64,000 nucleotides of DNA from Paraliobacillus sp044383835 (GCF_044383835.1 NZ_JBISEP010000010.1:1-64000), one strand, 5' to 3'. Positions 16,818 to 26,932 are shown, counted from the first letter of the stretch. Notes: generated by a model not told the origin, from the letters alone. Made by a program: numbers and translations.

Positions 16818-18365
16818 TTGAATCAATTAGCAGTTCGACAAAGTCACCTTATTTATTGGGCATCTGGAATAGTTTCCATATGCGGAATTATCTTTGAAGT
16901 GTTATTCGGTGCTTTAGGATCATATATACTTGGTGACGGTGTAAAACAATACACACTTACTATTTCATTGTTCCTTACAGGGATGGGGATTGGTGCAAGT
17001 GTGAGTGAAAGAGTTATGAAAAACTTAATTGTGGCATTTGTGTATATTGAGTTTTTAGTAGCTTTAATTGGCGGTTTTTCTAGTTTTACCATGTTTGGAA
17101 TTACTGCTTTTTCACCAGCTGGAACGGATGCATTATTTTTATATATGATTACCTTATCTGTTGGTGCACTTACTGGAGTGGAATTACCTATTTTAATTAG
17201 AAAGGCAAATGAAATAGGTGTGTCCTTAAATCGAAGTACCGCAAGAGTGTTGTTCTCTGATTATGCAGGAGGGCTTGTTGGAGGCCTTTTATTCGCTTTC
17301 TTTTTAAGGCCACAATTAGGGATGGTTAAGACAGCGTTCTTAGTTGGGTGCATTAATTTAACTGTAGCTATTACCGTATTATTTCTTTTTCGTAAAGAAA
17401 TGAAGCGATTTGCGTTACATTTGTTAGTTGGAATAATCATTGGAATTTTGTTAATACTTGGTTTACTGTTTGGTGAAGAGATGGCTTTTTCTTTTGAACA
17501 AAAATTGTACAAAGATCCCATTATTCATATGGAAGAAACACAATATCAAAAAATAATTATGACACAAAATCAAGATGATGTAAGATTATATTTAAATGGG
17601 GCTCTACAATTAAGCTCCATTGATGAACACCGTTATCATGAAACGCTAGTTCATCCCGCCATGGAGCAGGCCAATCCTATTGAGGATGTATTAATTTTAG
17701 GTGGCGGTGATGGGGTTGCAGCAAAAGAAGTATTGAAGTATAAGGAAGTAGATTCGATTACATTAGTAGATTTAGACCCTGCAGTTGTTGATTTAGCAAA
17801 ATCAAATGAAAAGTTAGTAAAATTAAATCAGCAATCACTGGAGAATGAGAAAGTAACTATACTACATCAAGATGCGTATAATTTTTTAGAACAGACAGAT
17901 AAAATTTTTGATGTAATTATAATCGACTTACCTGACCCAAATGATGAAAGTTTGAATAAACTTTATACTAAGGAATTTTATGCGTTAGCTCGAAATCATA
18001 TGTCATTAGATGGTGCAATGATGGTTCAAGCAACAAGTCCTTATTTTGCGCCAGAAGTATACTGGACTATTTCAGAAACAGTAGCCTCCAATGAATTGAA
18101 CGTTGAAAATCTTCATGTCGACATACCTAGTTTTGGGGATTGGGGCTTTGTTTTAGCTAGCAGGAAGTCAATAGATTTAGATCAAATGACAATAAACGTA
18201 GCTACCGATTATTTTAGCGAAGATATACTTCCTTCTCTCAATAAATTTGGAAAAGATATTGATAAAGAAATTATAAGGAATGGAGAAAAAGTTGTCATTA
18301 AACCTAACACATTAATTGACCCTAGGTTAATTCAAATTTATGAGCGGTCTTGGGAATACTATTAA
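16818..18365 (+). CDS. Membrane-embedded polyamine aminopropyltransferase (SpeE-like)
   Basis: Fusion of an N-terminal membrane domain (about residues 12-215, roughly seven helices) to a C-terminal spermidine-synthase domain (about 230-515). The SAM-type motif LGGGDGVAAKEVL, the acidic VDLDPAVVDLA, and the catalytic-region IIDLPDPND are all intact, so aminopropyl transfer from decarboxylated SAM to a polyamine is likely. The start is TTG with GGAGTGA upstream. It is the last gene of the PspA cluster. SpeD, which makes its expected donor, is encoded at 44.3 kb. The acceptor polyamine cannot be read from sequence. Confidence 0.88.
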   Translation: MNQLAVRQSHLIYWASGIVSICGIIFEVLFGALGSYILGDGVKQYTLTISLFLTGMGIGASVSERVMKNLIVAFVYIEFLVALIGGFSSFTMFGITAFSPAGTDALFLYMITLSVGALTGVELPILIRKANEIGVSLNRSTARVLFSDYAGGLVGGLLFAFFLRPQLGMVKTAFLVGCINLTVAITVLFLFRKEMKRFALHLLVGIIIGILLILGLLFGEEMAFSFEQKLYKDPIIHMEETQYQKIIMTQNQDDVRLYLNGALQLSSIDEHRYHETLVHPAMEQANPIEDVLILGGGDGVAAKEVLKYKEVDSITLVDLDPAVVDLAKSNEKLVKLNQQSLENEKVTILHQDAYNFLEQTDKIFDVIIIDLPDPNDESLNKLYTKEFYALARNHMSLDGAMMVQATSPYFAPEVYWTISETVASNELNVENLHVDIPSFGDWGFVLASRKSIDLDQMTINVATDYFSEDILPSLNKFGKDIDKEIIRNGEKVVIKPNTLIDPRLIQIYERSWEYY

Positions 18366-18533
18366 GCGTAGTTGTGTTTAGCAGTATTTGGCTATAATTA
18401 CATAGCGACTTTCTTAATTTCATCACTAGTATATGGTGATGTTTTTATTTTTGATATTAGATCATTGAGTCAAACATGTTTCCTTAAGACATTGCATAAA
18501 ATAATCATAAAATTAGCATGTGGAGGGATTTCA

Positions 18534-18770
18534 ATGAATCAAGAGAAACAATATGCTTTATTACGCCTTTTGTTAGCGTCATTTTTAATCTATATGGCTT
18601 ATCCTTCGTTAAAATTACAAACCACTAGTACAGCTCATTTATTTTGGTTTAGTTGGTTTGGCTTTTTCTTATTAGTGATTGGATCTAATTTAGCAATTGT
18701 ATTGAAAATAAATCATCAGTCACACCATTCTACAGCAGAATTGAATGTACCTACAAAAATGAAAAATTGA
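18534..18770 (+). CDS. ytpI: YtpI-like small membrane protein
   Basis: A 78-residue protein with two transmembrane helices (about residues 8-25 and 32-57) and a hydrophilic His-rich tail (NHQSHHSTAELN). The start ATG 18534 has a strong GGAGGG ribosome site; the longer upstream frame has no support and low coding quality. It lies directly before ytoI, as ytpI does in B. subtilis. Function unknown. Confidence 0.72.
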   Translation: MNQEKQYALLRLLLASFLIYMAYPSLKLQTTSTAHLFWFSWFGFFLLVIGSNLAIVLKINHQSHHSTAELNVPTKMKN

Positions 18771-18845
18771 TACTAGCAACACTTATCTGTATAATAACAC
18801 TAGGGAATCATAATATTAGTACAGATAGAAAGAATGGTGAAAACC

Positions 18846-20162
18846 TTGGCTACAAAACATGAACAGATTCTATTATTCATAGAATCACTCAAGGTAGGAA
18901 ATAAAATCTCAGTAAGACAAATCGCTAAAGAACTAAACGTTAGTGAAGGGACAGCTTACCGAGCGATTAAACAAGCAGAAACACAAGGGCTAGTGAGCAC
19001 GATTGAACGTGTTGGCACCATTCGAATTGAACAGAAGAAAAAAGAAAACTTTGAGCACCTTACGTTTGCCGAAATCGTTGGTATTGTCGATGGTCAAGTA
19101 TTAGGTGGCAGGGAAGGATTATATAAAACACTACATAAATTTGTTATCGGTGCAATGAAACTAGATGCCATGATGCGCTATACTGAAAAAGACTCACTTT
19201 TGATTGTTGGTAACCGTGTAGAAGCACATGAATTGGCTATTAAAGAAGGAGCAGCTGTATTAATAACTGGTGGTTTTGATACAGATGATCATGTAAAACG
19301 TTTAGCAGATGAAAAGAAACTTCCTATTATTTCAACTAGCTATGATACCTTCACAGTAGCGACCATGATTAACCGGGCGATTTATGACCAATTAATTAAA
19401 AAAGAAATTGTATTAGTTGGAGATATTTTCACTTCTTATGAGGATACGCATTACTTATTTGGTAAGGATACGTTGGAAACGTGGTATCAATTAAATGAGC
19501 GTACCACTCATAGCAGGTATCCAGTTATAGATGATCAGAATCGAGTAGTTGGTATTGTAACTTCAAAAGATATTATCGGTAAACAACATCATCTGTTGAT
19601 TGAAAAAGTGATGACAAAAAATCCAATGACGGTATTAATCGAAACCTCCTTAGCTTATGCGGCACATATGATGGTTTGGGAAGGTATTGAAATTATGCCA
19701 GTAGTGGATAATCACAATAAATTACTTGGTCTTATCTCTAGGCAAGATGTATTAAAAGCTTTACAACATGTTCAAAGACAACCACAAATTGGTGAGACGA
19801 TTGATGATATTGTTACAAATAGGTTAACTGTAGTTTCTGATGACATGCAAGTAATTTCCTTTCGTTCGGATGTCACTCCTCAAATGACAAATGCATTAGG
19901 AACACTTTCTTATGGTGTACTTGTTTCGTTCGTGACCGAGGCTGGTAGTAGGTTGATTAGACAATTAAAAAAAGGAGATTTAGTAGTTGAAAATATCTCC
20001 GTATATTTTATTAAGCCGGTTCAGATCGATAGCACACTAGAAATACGGCCTCGCTTACTAGAAATCGGGCGAAAATCTGCTAAAATTGACATTGAAGTAT
20101 ATAATGAAAAAGATATTGTAAGTAAAGCTATTCTAATTGCGCAATTAATTGATCGTTACTAG
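18846..20162 (+). CDS. ytoI: YtoI: HTH-DRTGG-CBS-hotdog regulatory protein
   Basis: Cytoplasmic multidomain protein, probably a ligand-sensing transcription regulator. It has an N-terminal helix-turn-helix (ISVRQIAKELNVSEGTAYRA), a DRTGG domain (about residues 70-185), two CBS motifs (about 190-305) for nucleotide sensing, and a C-terminal hotdog/thioesterase-like domain. TTG 18846 gives MATKHEQIL, like B. subtilis YtoI, with GGTGA five bases upstream; ATG 18834 would add four residues and cannot be excluded. It precedes nrnA by 17 bases, suggesting co-transcription. DNA target and ligand are unknown. Confidence 0.9.
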   Translation: MATKHEQILLFIESLKVGNKISVRQIAKELNVSEGTAYRAIKQAETQGLVSTIERVGTIRIEQKKKENFEHLTFAEIVGIVDGQVLGGREGLYKTLHKFVIGAMKLDAMMRYTEKDSLLIVGNRVEAHELAIKEGAAVLITGGFDTDDHVKRLADEKKLPIISTSYDTFTVATMINRAIYDQLIKKEIVLVGDIFTSYEDTHYLFGKDTLETWYQLNERTTHSRYPVIDDQNRVVGIVTSKDIIGKQHHLLIEKVMTKNPMTVLIETSLAYAAHMMVWEGIEIMPVVDNHNKLLGLISRQDVLKALQHVQRQPQIGETIDDIVTNRLTVVSDDMQVISFRSDVTPQMTNALGTLSYGVLVSFVTEAGSRLIRQLKKGDLVVENISVYFIKPVQIDSTLEIRPRLLEIGRKSAKIDIEVYNEKDIVSKAILIAQLIDRY

Positions 20163-20179
20163 TAAAAAGAGGTGAAGCA

Positions 20180-21124
20180 ATGAACGATAAAGACGCCATT
20201 ATAAAAAAAATTAAAGAATATAATCGAATTATTATTCATCGACACGTTCGTCCAGATCCAGATGCTTACGGTTCTCAAGTTGGACTAGCTAAGATTATTC
20301 AGTCGAGTTTTCCAAAAAAAGAAGTGTTTGTCGTCGGTGATGATGACGCTGGTCTCTCCTTTCTTGCCACTATGGATGACATAGCCGATGATTTATATGA
20401 AGATGCATTAGCTATAATATGTGATACTGCTAATATAGCAAGGATTGCAGATCAGCGCTTTAGCAGTGCAAAAGAAATCATTAAGATTGATCATCACCCA
20501 GAAGTAGATGTATATGGTGATATTTCATGGGTTGATACGAATGCTAGCTCAACAAGTGAAATGATTGTTGACTTGTTTAAAACATTATCAAATCAAGAGT
20601 TGCGTATGCCGGCTGAAGCAGCTAGATTGCTGTATAGTGGTATAATTGGAGATACAGGAAGGTTTTTATTCCCTAGCACAACGGAAAAAACATTTCAATA
20701 TGCAGCAGAATTAGTTAGTTATGATTTTAATCGAACACAATTATATAACGATTTATACAAAACATCGTTGAATATTGCGCGTCTAAAAGGATATATATTA
20801 CAACACTTCACGATGTCATCCCAAGGGGTCAGTGCGATAAAAATCACAAAAGAAGTGTTGGATGCACATGGGCTTACAAGTGAACAAACAGGTAGTATTG
20901 TTGGTGTTTTAGGTGATATAGAAGGAATAAAAGCTTGGGTGATTTTTGTGGAAGAAGATGATTTAATTCGGGTGCGTTTACGATCAAAAGGCCCTGTAAT
21001 TAATGAAATTGCAGCGGAATTTAACGGTGGGGGTCACCCCTTAGCAGCAGGAGCAACGATTTATGATTGGAAAGATAGTGAAAAAGTAATAGCAGCATTA
21101 GAAAAAGCATGTCAAAATAATTAG
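20180..21124 (+). CDS. nrnA: Bifunctional oligoribonuclease / pAp phosphatase NrnA
   Basis: DHH-family phosphoesterase (314 residues) that degrades short RNA oligonucleotides (nanoRNA) and hydrolyses 3'-phosphoadenosine 5'-phosphate. Metal-binding motifs are in order: HRHVRPDPDAYGSQ, CDTANIAR, KIDHHPEVD (the DHH signature) and IGDTGRF. The DHHA1 substrate domain ends with GGGHPLAAGA. Length and layout match YtqI/NrnA of Bacillus. A ribosome site AGAGGTGAAG precedes the ATG. Confidence 0.96.
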   Translation: MNDKDAIIKKIKEYNRIIIHRHVRPDPDAYGSQVGLAKIIQSSFPKKEVFVVGDDDAGLSFLATMDDIADDLYEDALAIICDTANIARIADQRFSSAKEIIKIDHHPEVDVYGDISWVDTNASSTSEMIVDLFKTLSNQELRMPAEAARLLYSGIIGDTGRFLFPSTTEKTFQYAAELVSYDFNRTQLYNDLYKTSLNIARLKGYILQHFTMSSQGVSAIKITKEVLDAHGLTSEQTGSIVGVLGDIEGIKAWVIFVEEDDLIRVRLRSKGPVINEIAAEFNGGGHPLAAGATIYDWKDSEKVIAALEKACQNN

Positions 21125-21135
21125 TTGTATGATAA

Positions 21136-21186
21136 ACACCTATATCAAACAAGTATGATCGTTTTAAGCTTGTATGATATAGGTTT
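21136..21186. terminator. Shared hairpin between nrnA and ytrI
   Basis: ACCTATATCA (21138-21147) pairs perfectly with TGATATAGGT (21175-21184), with an inner CAAG/CTTG pairing. It lies between convergent genes and could end both, but T runs are weak on either side. Confidence 0.4.
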
Positions 21187-21227
21187 AAATATATTCTCTA
21201 GTTATCTATAGATCACAGGTTATAGCG

Positions 21228-21731
21228 TTAGTTTGCAAGGTTTAACTTGATGTGAACTTCTAGTGTTTCTTTGATAAATAGATGCTGTACATTAGCTTGG
21301 TAGGAAAAGTTATGAATTCTATAGATTTTATTTTCAAGTGTTCGAATTAAAAAAGAATAATTTTTAGATAAATCATCTACTTCTTTTCCAATTGCTTCAT
21401 TTATTTCCAGTTTAATGATTTCTTCAAATTCGCGAATGATCAAATCATCTAAGTCTAGTTGTTTTTGATTTAATATAGTTATCTCTATAGATGATACAGT
21501 TGTTCTTTGTTGATAACGCTGATCCAATTGTTTATTATTTTCTTCTAATGCTTTATAGTTTGATTTGATCTCTTGTAATTGCGCACGAAGCTCTAAGTTT
21601 TCTTCAACCCAACCTTCATAGAGTTGTCCATACATATAAACAAAAACAAAGAAAGCAAGGATAGCTCCAACGAATGTTCCAGCTAAAAAGCGTTGCCAGC
21701 TCTCTCGTTTGTAAAAAGGTGGGATATGCAT
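21228..21731 (-). CDS. ytrI: Sporulation membrane protein YtrI
   Basis: A 167-residue protein with one transmembrane helix (about residues 14-34, FLAGTFVGAILAFFVFVYMYG) followed by a coiled-coil segment (ELRAQLQEIKSNYKALEENN) and a C-terminal beta/alpha part. It overlaps the upstream ytrH stop/start by one base, so they form one transcript. In B. subtilis ytrHI is a sigma-E operon required for efficient sporulation. Role is by family. Confidence 0.88.
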   Translation of the reverse strand: MHIPPFYKRESWQRFLAGTFVGAILAFFVFVYMYGQLYEGWVEENLELRAQLQEIKSNYKALEENNKQLDQRYQQRTTVSSIEITILNQKQLDLDDLIIREFEEIIKLEINEAIGKEVDDLSKNYSFLIRTLENKIYRIHNFSYQANVQHLFIKETLEVHIKLNLAN

Positions 21732-22063
21732 TACTCAATTTCCTCTTGAATAAACCATTCTATAACAAGCAGAGCAGTTTGTACTCCGCCCATTGCAGTA
21801 ATAATAATGATAATTTGTTTTAACATATCGATCGTTGATCCTTCAAAAATGCCTCTCTCAAAATTAGAGATGGCATCAAATGTTCCTCCAATTGCTGCAA
21901 CAATCGCCCATATACGTAAGCTTTTTGCAATCCTCCCCATTAAGGTAAGAGGAGGTTCTCCAGTTGCGAATGCTCCAATGCTTCCGATAAATGCACCACC
22001 GATAACGACACCTAGAGCAATGAAATAGCATTGCATCATCGATCCAAGAAAGCGTTCTTCCAT
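21731..22063 (-). CDS. ytrH: Sporulation membrane protein YtrH
   Basis: Hydrophobic 110-residue protein with three probable helices: residues 12-33, 46-66 and 83-105. It begins MEERFLGSMMQCYFIALGVVIGGAFIG, the usual YtrH start. AGGGGTCAG precedes the ATG. First gene of a two-gene sporulation operon with ytrI, placed between nrnA and dnaE as in B. subtilis. Expected mother-cell expression; no clear sigma-E promoter could be fixed upstream. Confidence 0.92.
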   Translation of the reverse strand: MEERFLGSMMQCYFIALGVVIGGAFIGSIGAFATGEPPLTLMGRIAKSLRIWAIVAAIGGTFDAISNFERGIFEGSTIDMLKQIIIIITAMGGVQTALLVIEWFIQEEIE

Positions 22064-22255
22064 TATTACTGACCCCTTTATTTGAAAAAATAATGTGGCA
22101 AGTATAAACTAAAATTAATAGTTTTTTTAAAAAATAATTGCTGTTGTTATAAAATATATGAAACAGATCAACAACGTATGTTATTGATTTTACGTAACGA
22201 AGGAATTAGTTATAATAATAGATAATCATGTCTGCAACGGAAAGAAGGGAATACA

Positions 22256-25200
22256 TTGGCATTTTCTCATTTATTTGTTCGTAGTGGTTATAGTTTTATG
22301 AAAAGTACAATTAAAATACCACAATTAATAGAAAAAGCAAAACAACATAATATGCAGGCTGTTGCATTAACAGATGAAATGGTGATGTATGGAGCAATTC
22401 ATTTTTATCAGCTCGCTAAGCAAGCGGGGATAAAACCAGTTCTAGGTATGGTTGTCCATGTACATGAAGAAGATGGGCAGGCTTATTCTTGTATTACACT
22501 AGCTCGAAACATTAACGGGTACAAAAATTTACTAAAGCTTAGTTCCTGGATACAGTTAGAAGAAAAAAAATCGATAACATTAGAAGAATTACAGCATTAT
22601 ATAGAAGATATCCGTGTTATTATACCTGTAAGTCATACGCGAATAGCTACAATGCTCGAGACAAATGATCAAGCGTCAATTGTGTTATACATAAAACATT
22701 GGAATGAATTATTAGGAACGAATGTGTACGTAGGAGTACAAAGAAATGAACGAAAGCATTTTTCTATTTTAAAACAAGTAATGGAGGACTTACCTAATCA
22801 GGCTATTGCAATCAATGATGTGTGTTATTTAGAAGAAGACGATTATCAAGCATATACGTGTTTGCAAGCAATGGATAAAGGCACAAAATGGTCTGTGAAC
22901 GAAGATGCAACATGGAATAAGCAATATTTTTGCTCAGAAGAGGAACTGAAAACATGGTTTTTAGATTGGCCTGAGATTGTCAATGAGACAGATGAACTTG
23001 TTAGGGAATGTAACATCACATTGCCATTGTATGATCCTGTATTACCTAAATATCCTGTCGAAGAAAACCAATCAGCGGTTGAGCAATTAAGGAAGTTATG
23101 TGAACAGGCATTGCCGGTAAAATACCCCGATCCAAACGAAATAGTAAAAGCGCGTGTAAATCACGAATTAGCAGTAATTGAACAAATGCAGTTTAGTGAT
23201 TATTTTTTAATTGTTTGGGATTTTATTGCTTATGCAAAAAACAACGGGATTATGGTTGGTCCAGGTCGTGGCTCAGCAGCAGGTTCAATTGTTGCTTACT
23301 TATTAGATATAACAGAAGTTGATCCGATCGAGTATAATTTGCTTTTTGAAAGATTTCTAAATCCTGAGCGTGTGTCAATGCCTGATATAGATATTGATTT
23401 TTCTGATCATCGAAGAGATGAAGTGATTTCGTATGTTCGTGATAAATATGGGGAAAATCATGTAGCACAAATCGGAACGTTTGGGACTTTTGCGACTCGA
23501 TCGATTATAAGAGAATTGGCAAAAATAATGGATATATCAGCGGAAGACATTTCTTTTATTTTAAATGAAATTCCTAAACAAGGCACTTATTCCATAGCGA
23601 ATAGTGTAAAAGCTTCACCAAATTTAATCAACTATATTAAAGAGTCGTCCAAATTACAACGACTGTTTAAAATTGCCACAAAATTAGAAGGGTTACCACG
23701 ACATTTATCTACTCATGCTGCAGGCTTAATTATTAGTGAAGAACCTTTAGTTAATCGTGTAGCATTAACGAAAGGGCAGGAGGGCATCCATTTAACGCAA
23801 TTTGCAATGCATGATGTAGAAGCTATCGGCTTGTTGAAAATTGACTTTTTAGGATTGAGAAACCTTTCATTAATTGAAAAAATTGTACACTCAATCAAAA
23901 AATATGAAAACATACAAATTAAATTAAACGAACTCCCACTTCATGATATGAAAACATTTACTTTGTTACAACAGGCATTTACAAATGGAGTGTTTCAATT
24001 AGAATCACAAGGTATGCAACAAGTACTTCGTAAATTAAAACCTACAGCATTTGAAGATATTGTTGCAGTAAATGCACTTTATCGTCCAGGTCCTATGGAG
24101 TTTATTCCTACTTATATAAATCGTAAACATGGTAAAGACAAAATCGACTATTTACATCCAGATTTAGAACCCATTTTAGCATCTACCTATGGTGTATTAG
24201 TTTATCAAGAACAAATAATGCAAATTGCCAATCAATTAGCAGGATTTTCACTTGGACAAGCAGACATTCTTCGTAGAGCAGTAAGTAAAAAGAATAAGGA
24301 TGAAATGAACCAATTGGAACATGCTTTTGTACAAGGCTGTAAAAATAATGGCTACCGTTCTGATTTAGCACAAAATTTGTTTGCATGGATTGTTCGTTTT
24401 TCTAATTATGGCTTTAACCGAAGTCACGCAGTAGCATATAGTAAAATTTCTTATCAATTGGCATATTTGAAAGCCCATTATCCAACTTATTTTATTGCAG
24501 AAGTACTAAGCAGTGTAACCGGACATCAGGATAAAATAAGGTTATATATATATGAAGCAAAAATGCTTGATATAAAAGTATTACCACCATCAATTAATAA
24601 AAGTTTTGGCAAATTTAGTGTTGCTAAGCATGATATCCGAATGGGATTAGGGGCAATCAAAGGGGTTGGATATCAAGTTGTTAAAGAAATTGTTCACGTT
24701 CGGAAGAATAAGCCTTTCACTAGTTTATTTGATTTTTGTATGCGTGTTTCTTTGAAAACAGTGAACCGGTCTGTAATAGAATCTCTTATTTTAGTTGGAG
24801 CCTTTGACGAATTGTTAGGTGATCGAGCATCGTTGTTAGCTACAATTGATCAAGCATTGGAACAAGCAGAACTTTTCAATGAATTTGCAGATCAATCCTC
24901 TTTTTTCGAGAATGAGCTAGAATTAGATGATGACTATGTTAAGGTAGTACCTTTTACAACGATTCAACAATTAAATGCTGAAAAAGAATTATTAGGCGTG
25001 TATGTTTCAAATCATCCACTTTTATCATATCGAAAACAATTAAACAAACAGGGATATTTAGTTTTGACAAACGTGAAAGATCATATAGGTGAAAGAAACA
25101 ACAAAATGGTTGGAATTGTTCAAAACATTAAGGTAATACGGACAAAAAGAGGAGAGCGTATGGCTTTTTTAACTATATCTGATGAGTCTTATGAATTAGA

Positions 25201-25585
25201 CGCAGTAATATTTCCAGATCAATACCGTCAAGTGAAAAAATGGTTGAGAGAAGAAATGTTTATTGAGATAAAAGGTAAAATTGAATGTCGAAATGGTAAG
25301 ACGCAAATCCTAATTTCTAAGGCGAATCCTTTTGATTTCTCAACAATAGATAAAGATAATTCCCGAATATATATTAAGGTTGATGCACAAGAGGAAACCG
25401 ATGCTTTACAAAAGTTAGCGGAAATAGCAAAAAAATATCCAGGGAAATCAGAAGTAATGATTTATCATGCTCCCAAAGGAAGAACATACCAATTAACGTC
25501 TTATTATGATTTATCATTAGAAGAAAGTTGTTTGTCGTCATTATACGACATGTTTGGTCGAGAACGTGTTGTAGTAAAAAAATAA
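22256..25585 (+). CDS. dnaE: DNA polymerase III subunit alpha, DnaE type
   Basis: Replicative error-prone polymerase that extends RNA primers before PolC takes over, mainly on the lagging strand. The 1109-residue protein has an N-terminal PHP domain, the polymerase core with VGPGRGSAAGSIVAYLL and the catalytic aspartates in PDIDIDFSDHRRDE, helix-hairpin-helix elements, and a C-terminal OB-fold (about residues 940-1030). No 3'-5' exonuclease is inserted, so this is DnaE and not PolC. Start codon TTG with GAAGGGA ribosome site. Length equals Bacillus DnaE (about 1115). Confidence 0.97.
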   Translation: MAFSHLFVRSGYSFMKSTIKIPQLIEKAKQHNMQAVALTDEMVMYGAIHFYQLAKQAGIKPVLGMVVHVHEEDGQAYSCITLARNINGYKNLLKLSSWIQLEEKKSITLEELQHYIEDIRVIIPVSHTRIATMLETNDQASIVLYIKHWNELLGTNVYVGVQRNERKHFSILKQVMEDLPNQAIAINDVCYLEEDDYQAYTCLQAMDKGTKWSVNEDATWNKQYFCSEEELKTWFLDWPEIVNETDELVRECNITLPLYDPVLPKYPVEENQSAVEQLRKLCEQALPVKYPDPNEIVKARVNHELAVIEQMQFSDYFLIVWDFIAYAKNNGIMVGPGRGSAAGSIVAYLLDITEVDPIEYNLLFERFLNPERVSMPDIDIDFSDHRRDEVISYVRDKYGENHVAQIGTFGTFATRSIIRELAKIMDISAEDISFILNEIPKQGTYSIANSVKASPNLINYIKESSKLQRLFKIATKLEGLPRHLSTHAAGLIISEEPLVNRVALTKGQEGIHLTQFAMHDVEAIGLLKIDFLGLRNLSLIEKIVHSIKKYENIQIKLNELPLHDMKTFTLLQQAFTNGVFQLESQGMQQVLRKLKPTAFEDIVAVNALYRPGPMEFIPTYINRKHGKDKIDYLHPDLEPILASTYGVLVYQEQIMQIANQLAGFSLGQADILRRAVSKKNKDEMNQLEHAFVQGCKNNGYRSDLAQNLFAWIVRFSNYGFNRSHAVAYSKISYQLAYLKAHYPTYFIAEVLSSVTGHQDKIRLYIYEAKMLDIKVLPPSINKSFGKFSVAKHDIRMGLGAIKGVGYQVVKEIVHVRKNKPFTSLFDFCMRVSLKTVNRSVIESLILVGAFDELLGDRASLLATIDQALEQAELFNEFADQSSFFENELELDDDYVKVVPFTTIQQLNAEKELLGVYVSNHPLLSYRKQLNKQGYLVLTNVKDHIGERNNKMVGIVQNIKVIRTKRGERMAFLTISDESYELDAVIFPDQYRQVKKWLREEMFIEIKGKIECRNGKTQILISKANPFDFSTIDKDNSRIYIKVDAQEETDALQKLAEIAKKYPGKSEVMIYHAPKGRTYQLTSYYDLSLEESCLSSLYDMFGRERVVVKK

Positions 25586-25610
25586 AAGGAAATGGGTATT
25601 CAGTTAGAAC

Positions 25611-25638
25611 TTTACAGGCATCTTCGATCTGCTATAAT
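25611..25638 (+). promoter_or_regulatory. Promoter of the malic enzyme gene
   Basis: TTTACA (25611-25616) and a consensus TATAAT (25633-25638) with a 16-base spacer, about 115 bases before the start codon, in the gap after dnaE. Confidence 0.55.
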
Positions 25639-25753
25639 GGAATAGTTATTTGTATGATAATATATGAACGATATTGTCTTTATTTTAAACCGTTAGCAAG
25701 AAAAAGGTGTGCATGTTTCTTGTGATAAATTTCTTTAAAAGGAGAACGCTAGT

Positions 25754-26932
25754 ATGTCTACGTTAAAAGATCAAGCTTTAGTAATGCATCAAAGATATAA
25801 AGGAAAGCTATCCGTTCAATCAAAGGTAGCAATCAAGACTCAAGATGACCTGAGTCTTGCATATTCACCGGGAGTAGCAGAGCCTTGTAAACAAATTGCT
25901 GAAAATGATAATTTAGCGTATACCTACACTATGAAATCAAATATGGTAGGTGTAATTACGGATGGTTCAGCTGTTTTAGGCTTAGGAAACATTGGGGCTC
26001 AGGCTGCTTTGCCTGTAATGGAAGGTAAAGCAATCTTATTTAAAAATTTTGCGAATGTTGATGCTTTTCCTATTTGCCTTGATACACAAAACGTAGATGA
26101 AGTGATACAAACTGTAAAATTAATAGCTCCGACATTTGGAGGAATTAATTTAGAAGATATTTCTGCCCCGAATTGTTTCTATATTGAAGAAACTTTAAAA
26201 AAAGAATTAGACATCCCTGTTTTTCATGATGATCAGCATGGTACAGCAATTGTCACCGTTGCAGGTTTATTTAATGCCCTTCGTTTAGTTCAAAAAAGTT
26301 TTGAAACCATTAAAGTTGTCGTGAATGGGGCAGGGGCAGCAGGTGTCGCTATTGTGAAATTACTTGATTATTTTGGAGTCAAAGATATTATTCTATGTGA
26401 CTCAAAAGGTGCGATTTATCAAGGAAGAGAATCAGGTATGAACGCAATCAAAGAAGACATTGCAACTTACACAAATCGCTCCTGTCAAAAAGGTAATCTA
26501 GCAAAGGTGATGCAAGGAGCCGATGTATTTATCGGTGTGTCACTCGGAGATCTAGTTTCAGAAACGATGATACAAACGATGAGTGAACAGCCAATTGTGT
26601 TTGCGATGGCAAACCCAGATCCTGAAATAAAACCAGAATTGGCAATAAAAGCAGGTGCATATATTGTAGGTACAGGTCGATCTGATTATCCGAACCAAGT
26701 AAATAATGTTTTAGCATTCCCTGGGGTATTCAGAGGTGCGCTAGATGTACAAGCATCAGATATAAATGAGGAAATGAAAGTGGCGGCAGTGAAAGCAATT
26801 GCCACTCTAATCGATGAGGAAGATTTACACCCCGAATATGTTATCCCAAATCCATTTGACGATCGAGTGTCTTCGAGAGTTGCTCAAGCAGTGGCGGAAG
26901 CAGCGATACAATCTGGTGTAGCAAGACAATAA
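25754..26932 (+). CDS. ytsJ: NADP-type malic enzyme (YtsJ-like)
   Basis: Oxidatively decarboxylates malate to pyruvate with reduction of NAD(P), linking the TCA branch to pyruvate and supplying NADPH. The 392-residue short form has SLAYSPGVAEPCK, the metal/substrate site FHDDQHGTAIV and a Rossmann dinucleotide site VVNGAGAAGVAIVKLL. It lies between dnaE and accD, matching ytsJ in B. subtilis. Cofactor preference is taken from that homolog. AAAGGAG ribosome site. Its own promoter lies upstream. Confidence 0.93.
   Translation: MSTLKDQALVMHQRYKGKLSVQSKVAIKTQDDLSLAYSPGVAEPCKQIAENDNLAYTYTMKSNMVGVITDGSAVLGLGNIGAQAALPVMEGKAILFKNFANVDAFPICLDTQNVDEVIQTVKLIAPTFGGINLEDISAPNCFYIEETLKKELDIPVFHDDQHGTAIVTVAGLFNALRLVQKSFETIKVVVNGAGAAGVAIVKLLDYFGVKDIILCDSKGAIYQGRESGMNAIKEDIATYTNRSCQKGNLAKVMQGADVFIGVSLGDLVSETMIQTMSEQPIVFAMANPDPEIKPELAIKAGAYIVGTGRSDYPNQVNNVLAFPGVFRGALDVQASDINEEMKVAAVKAIATLIDEEDLHPEYVIPNPFDDRVSSRVAQAVAEAAIQSGVARQ

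Noticed and set aside
18372..18533. 54-residue N-terminal extension of ytpI
   Set aside because: No ribosome site at the upstream ATG; a strong GGAGGG precedes the ATG at 18534.
25528..25725. 65-codon frame overlapping the end of dnaE
   Set aside because: Its first part is dnaE in another frame, it lacks a ribosome site, and the malic enzyme promoter lies inside it.
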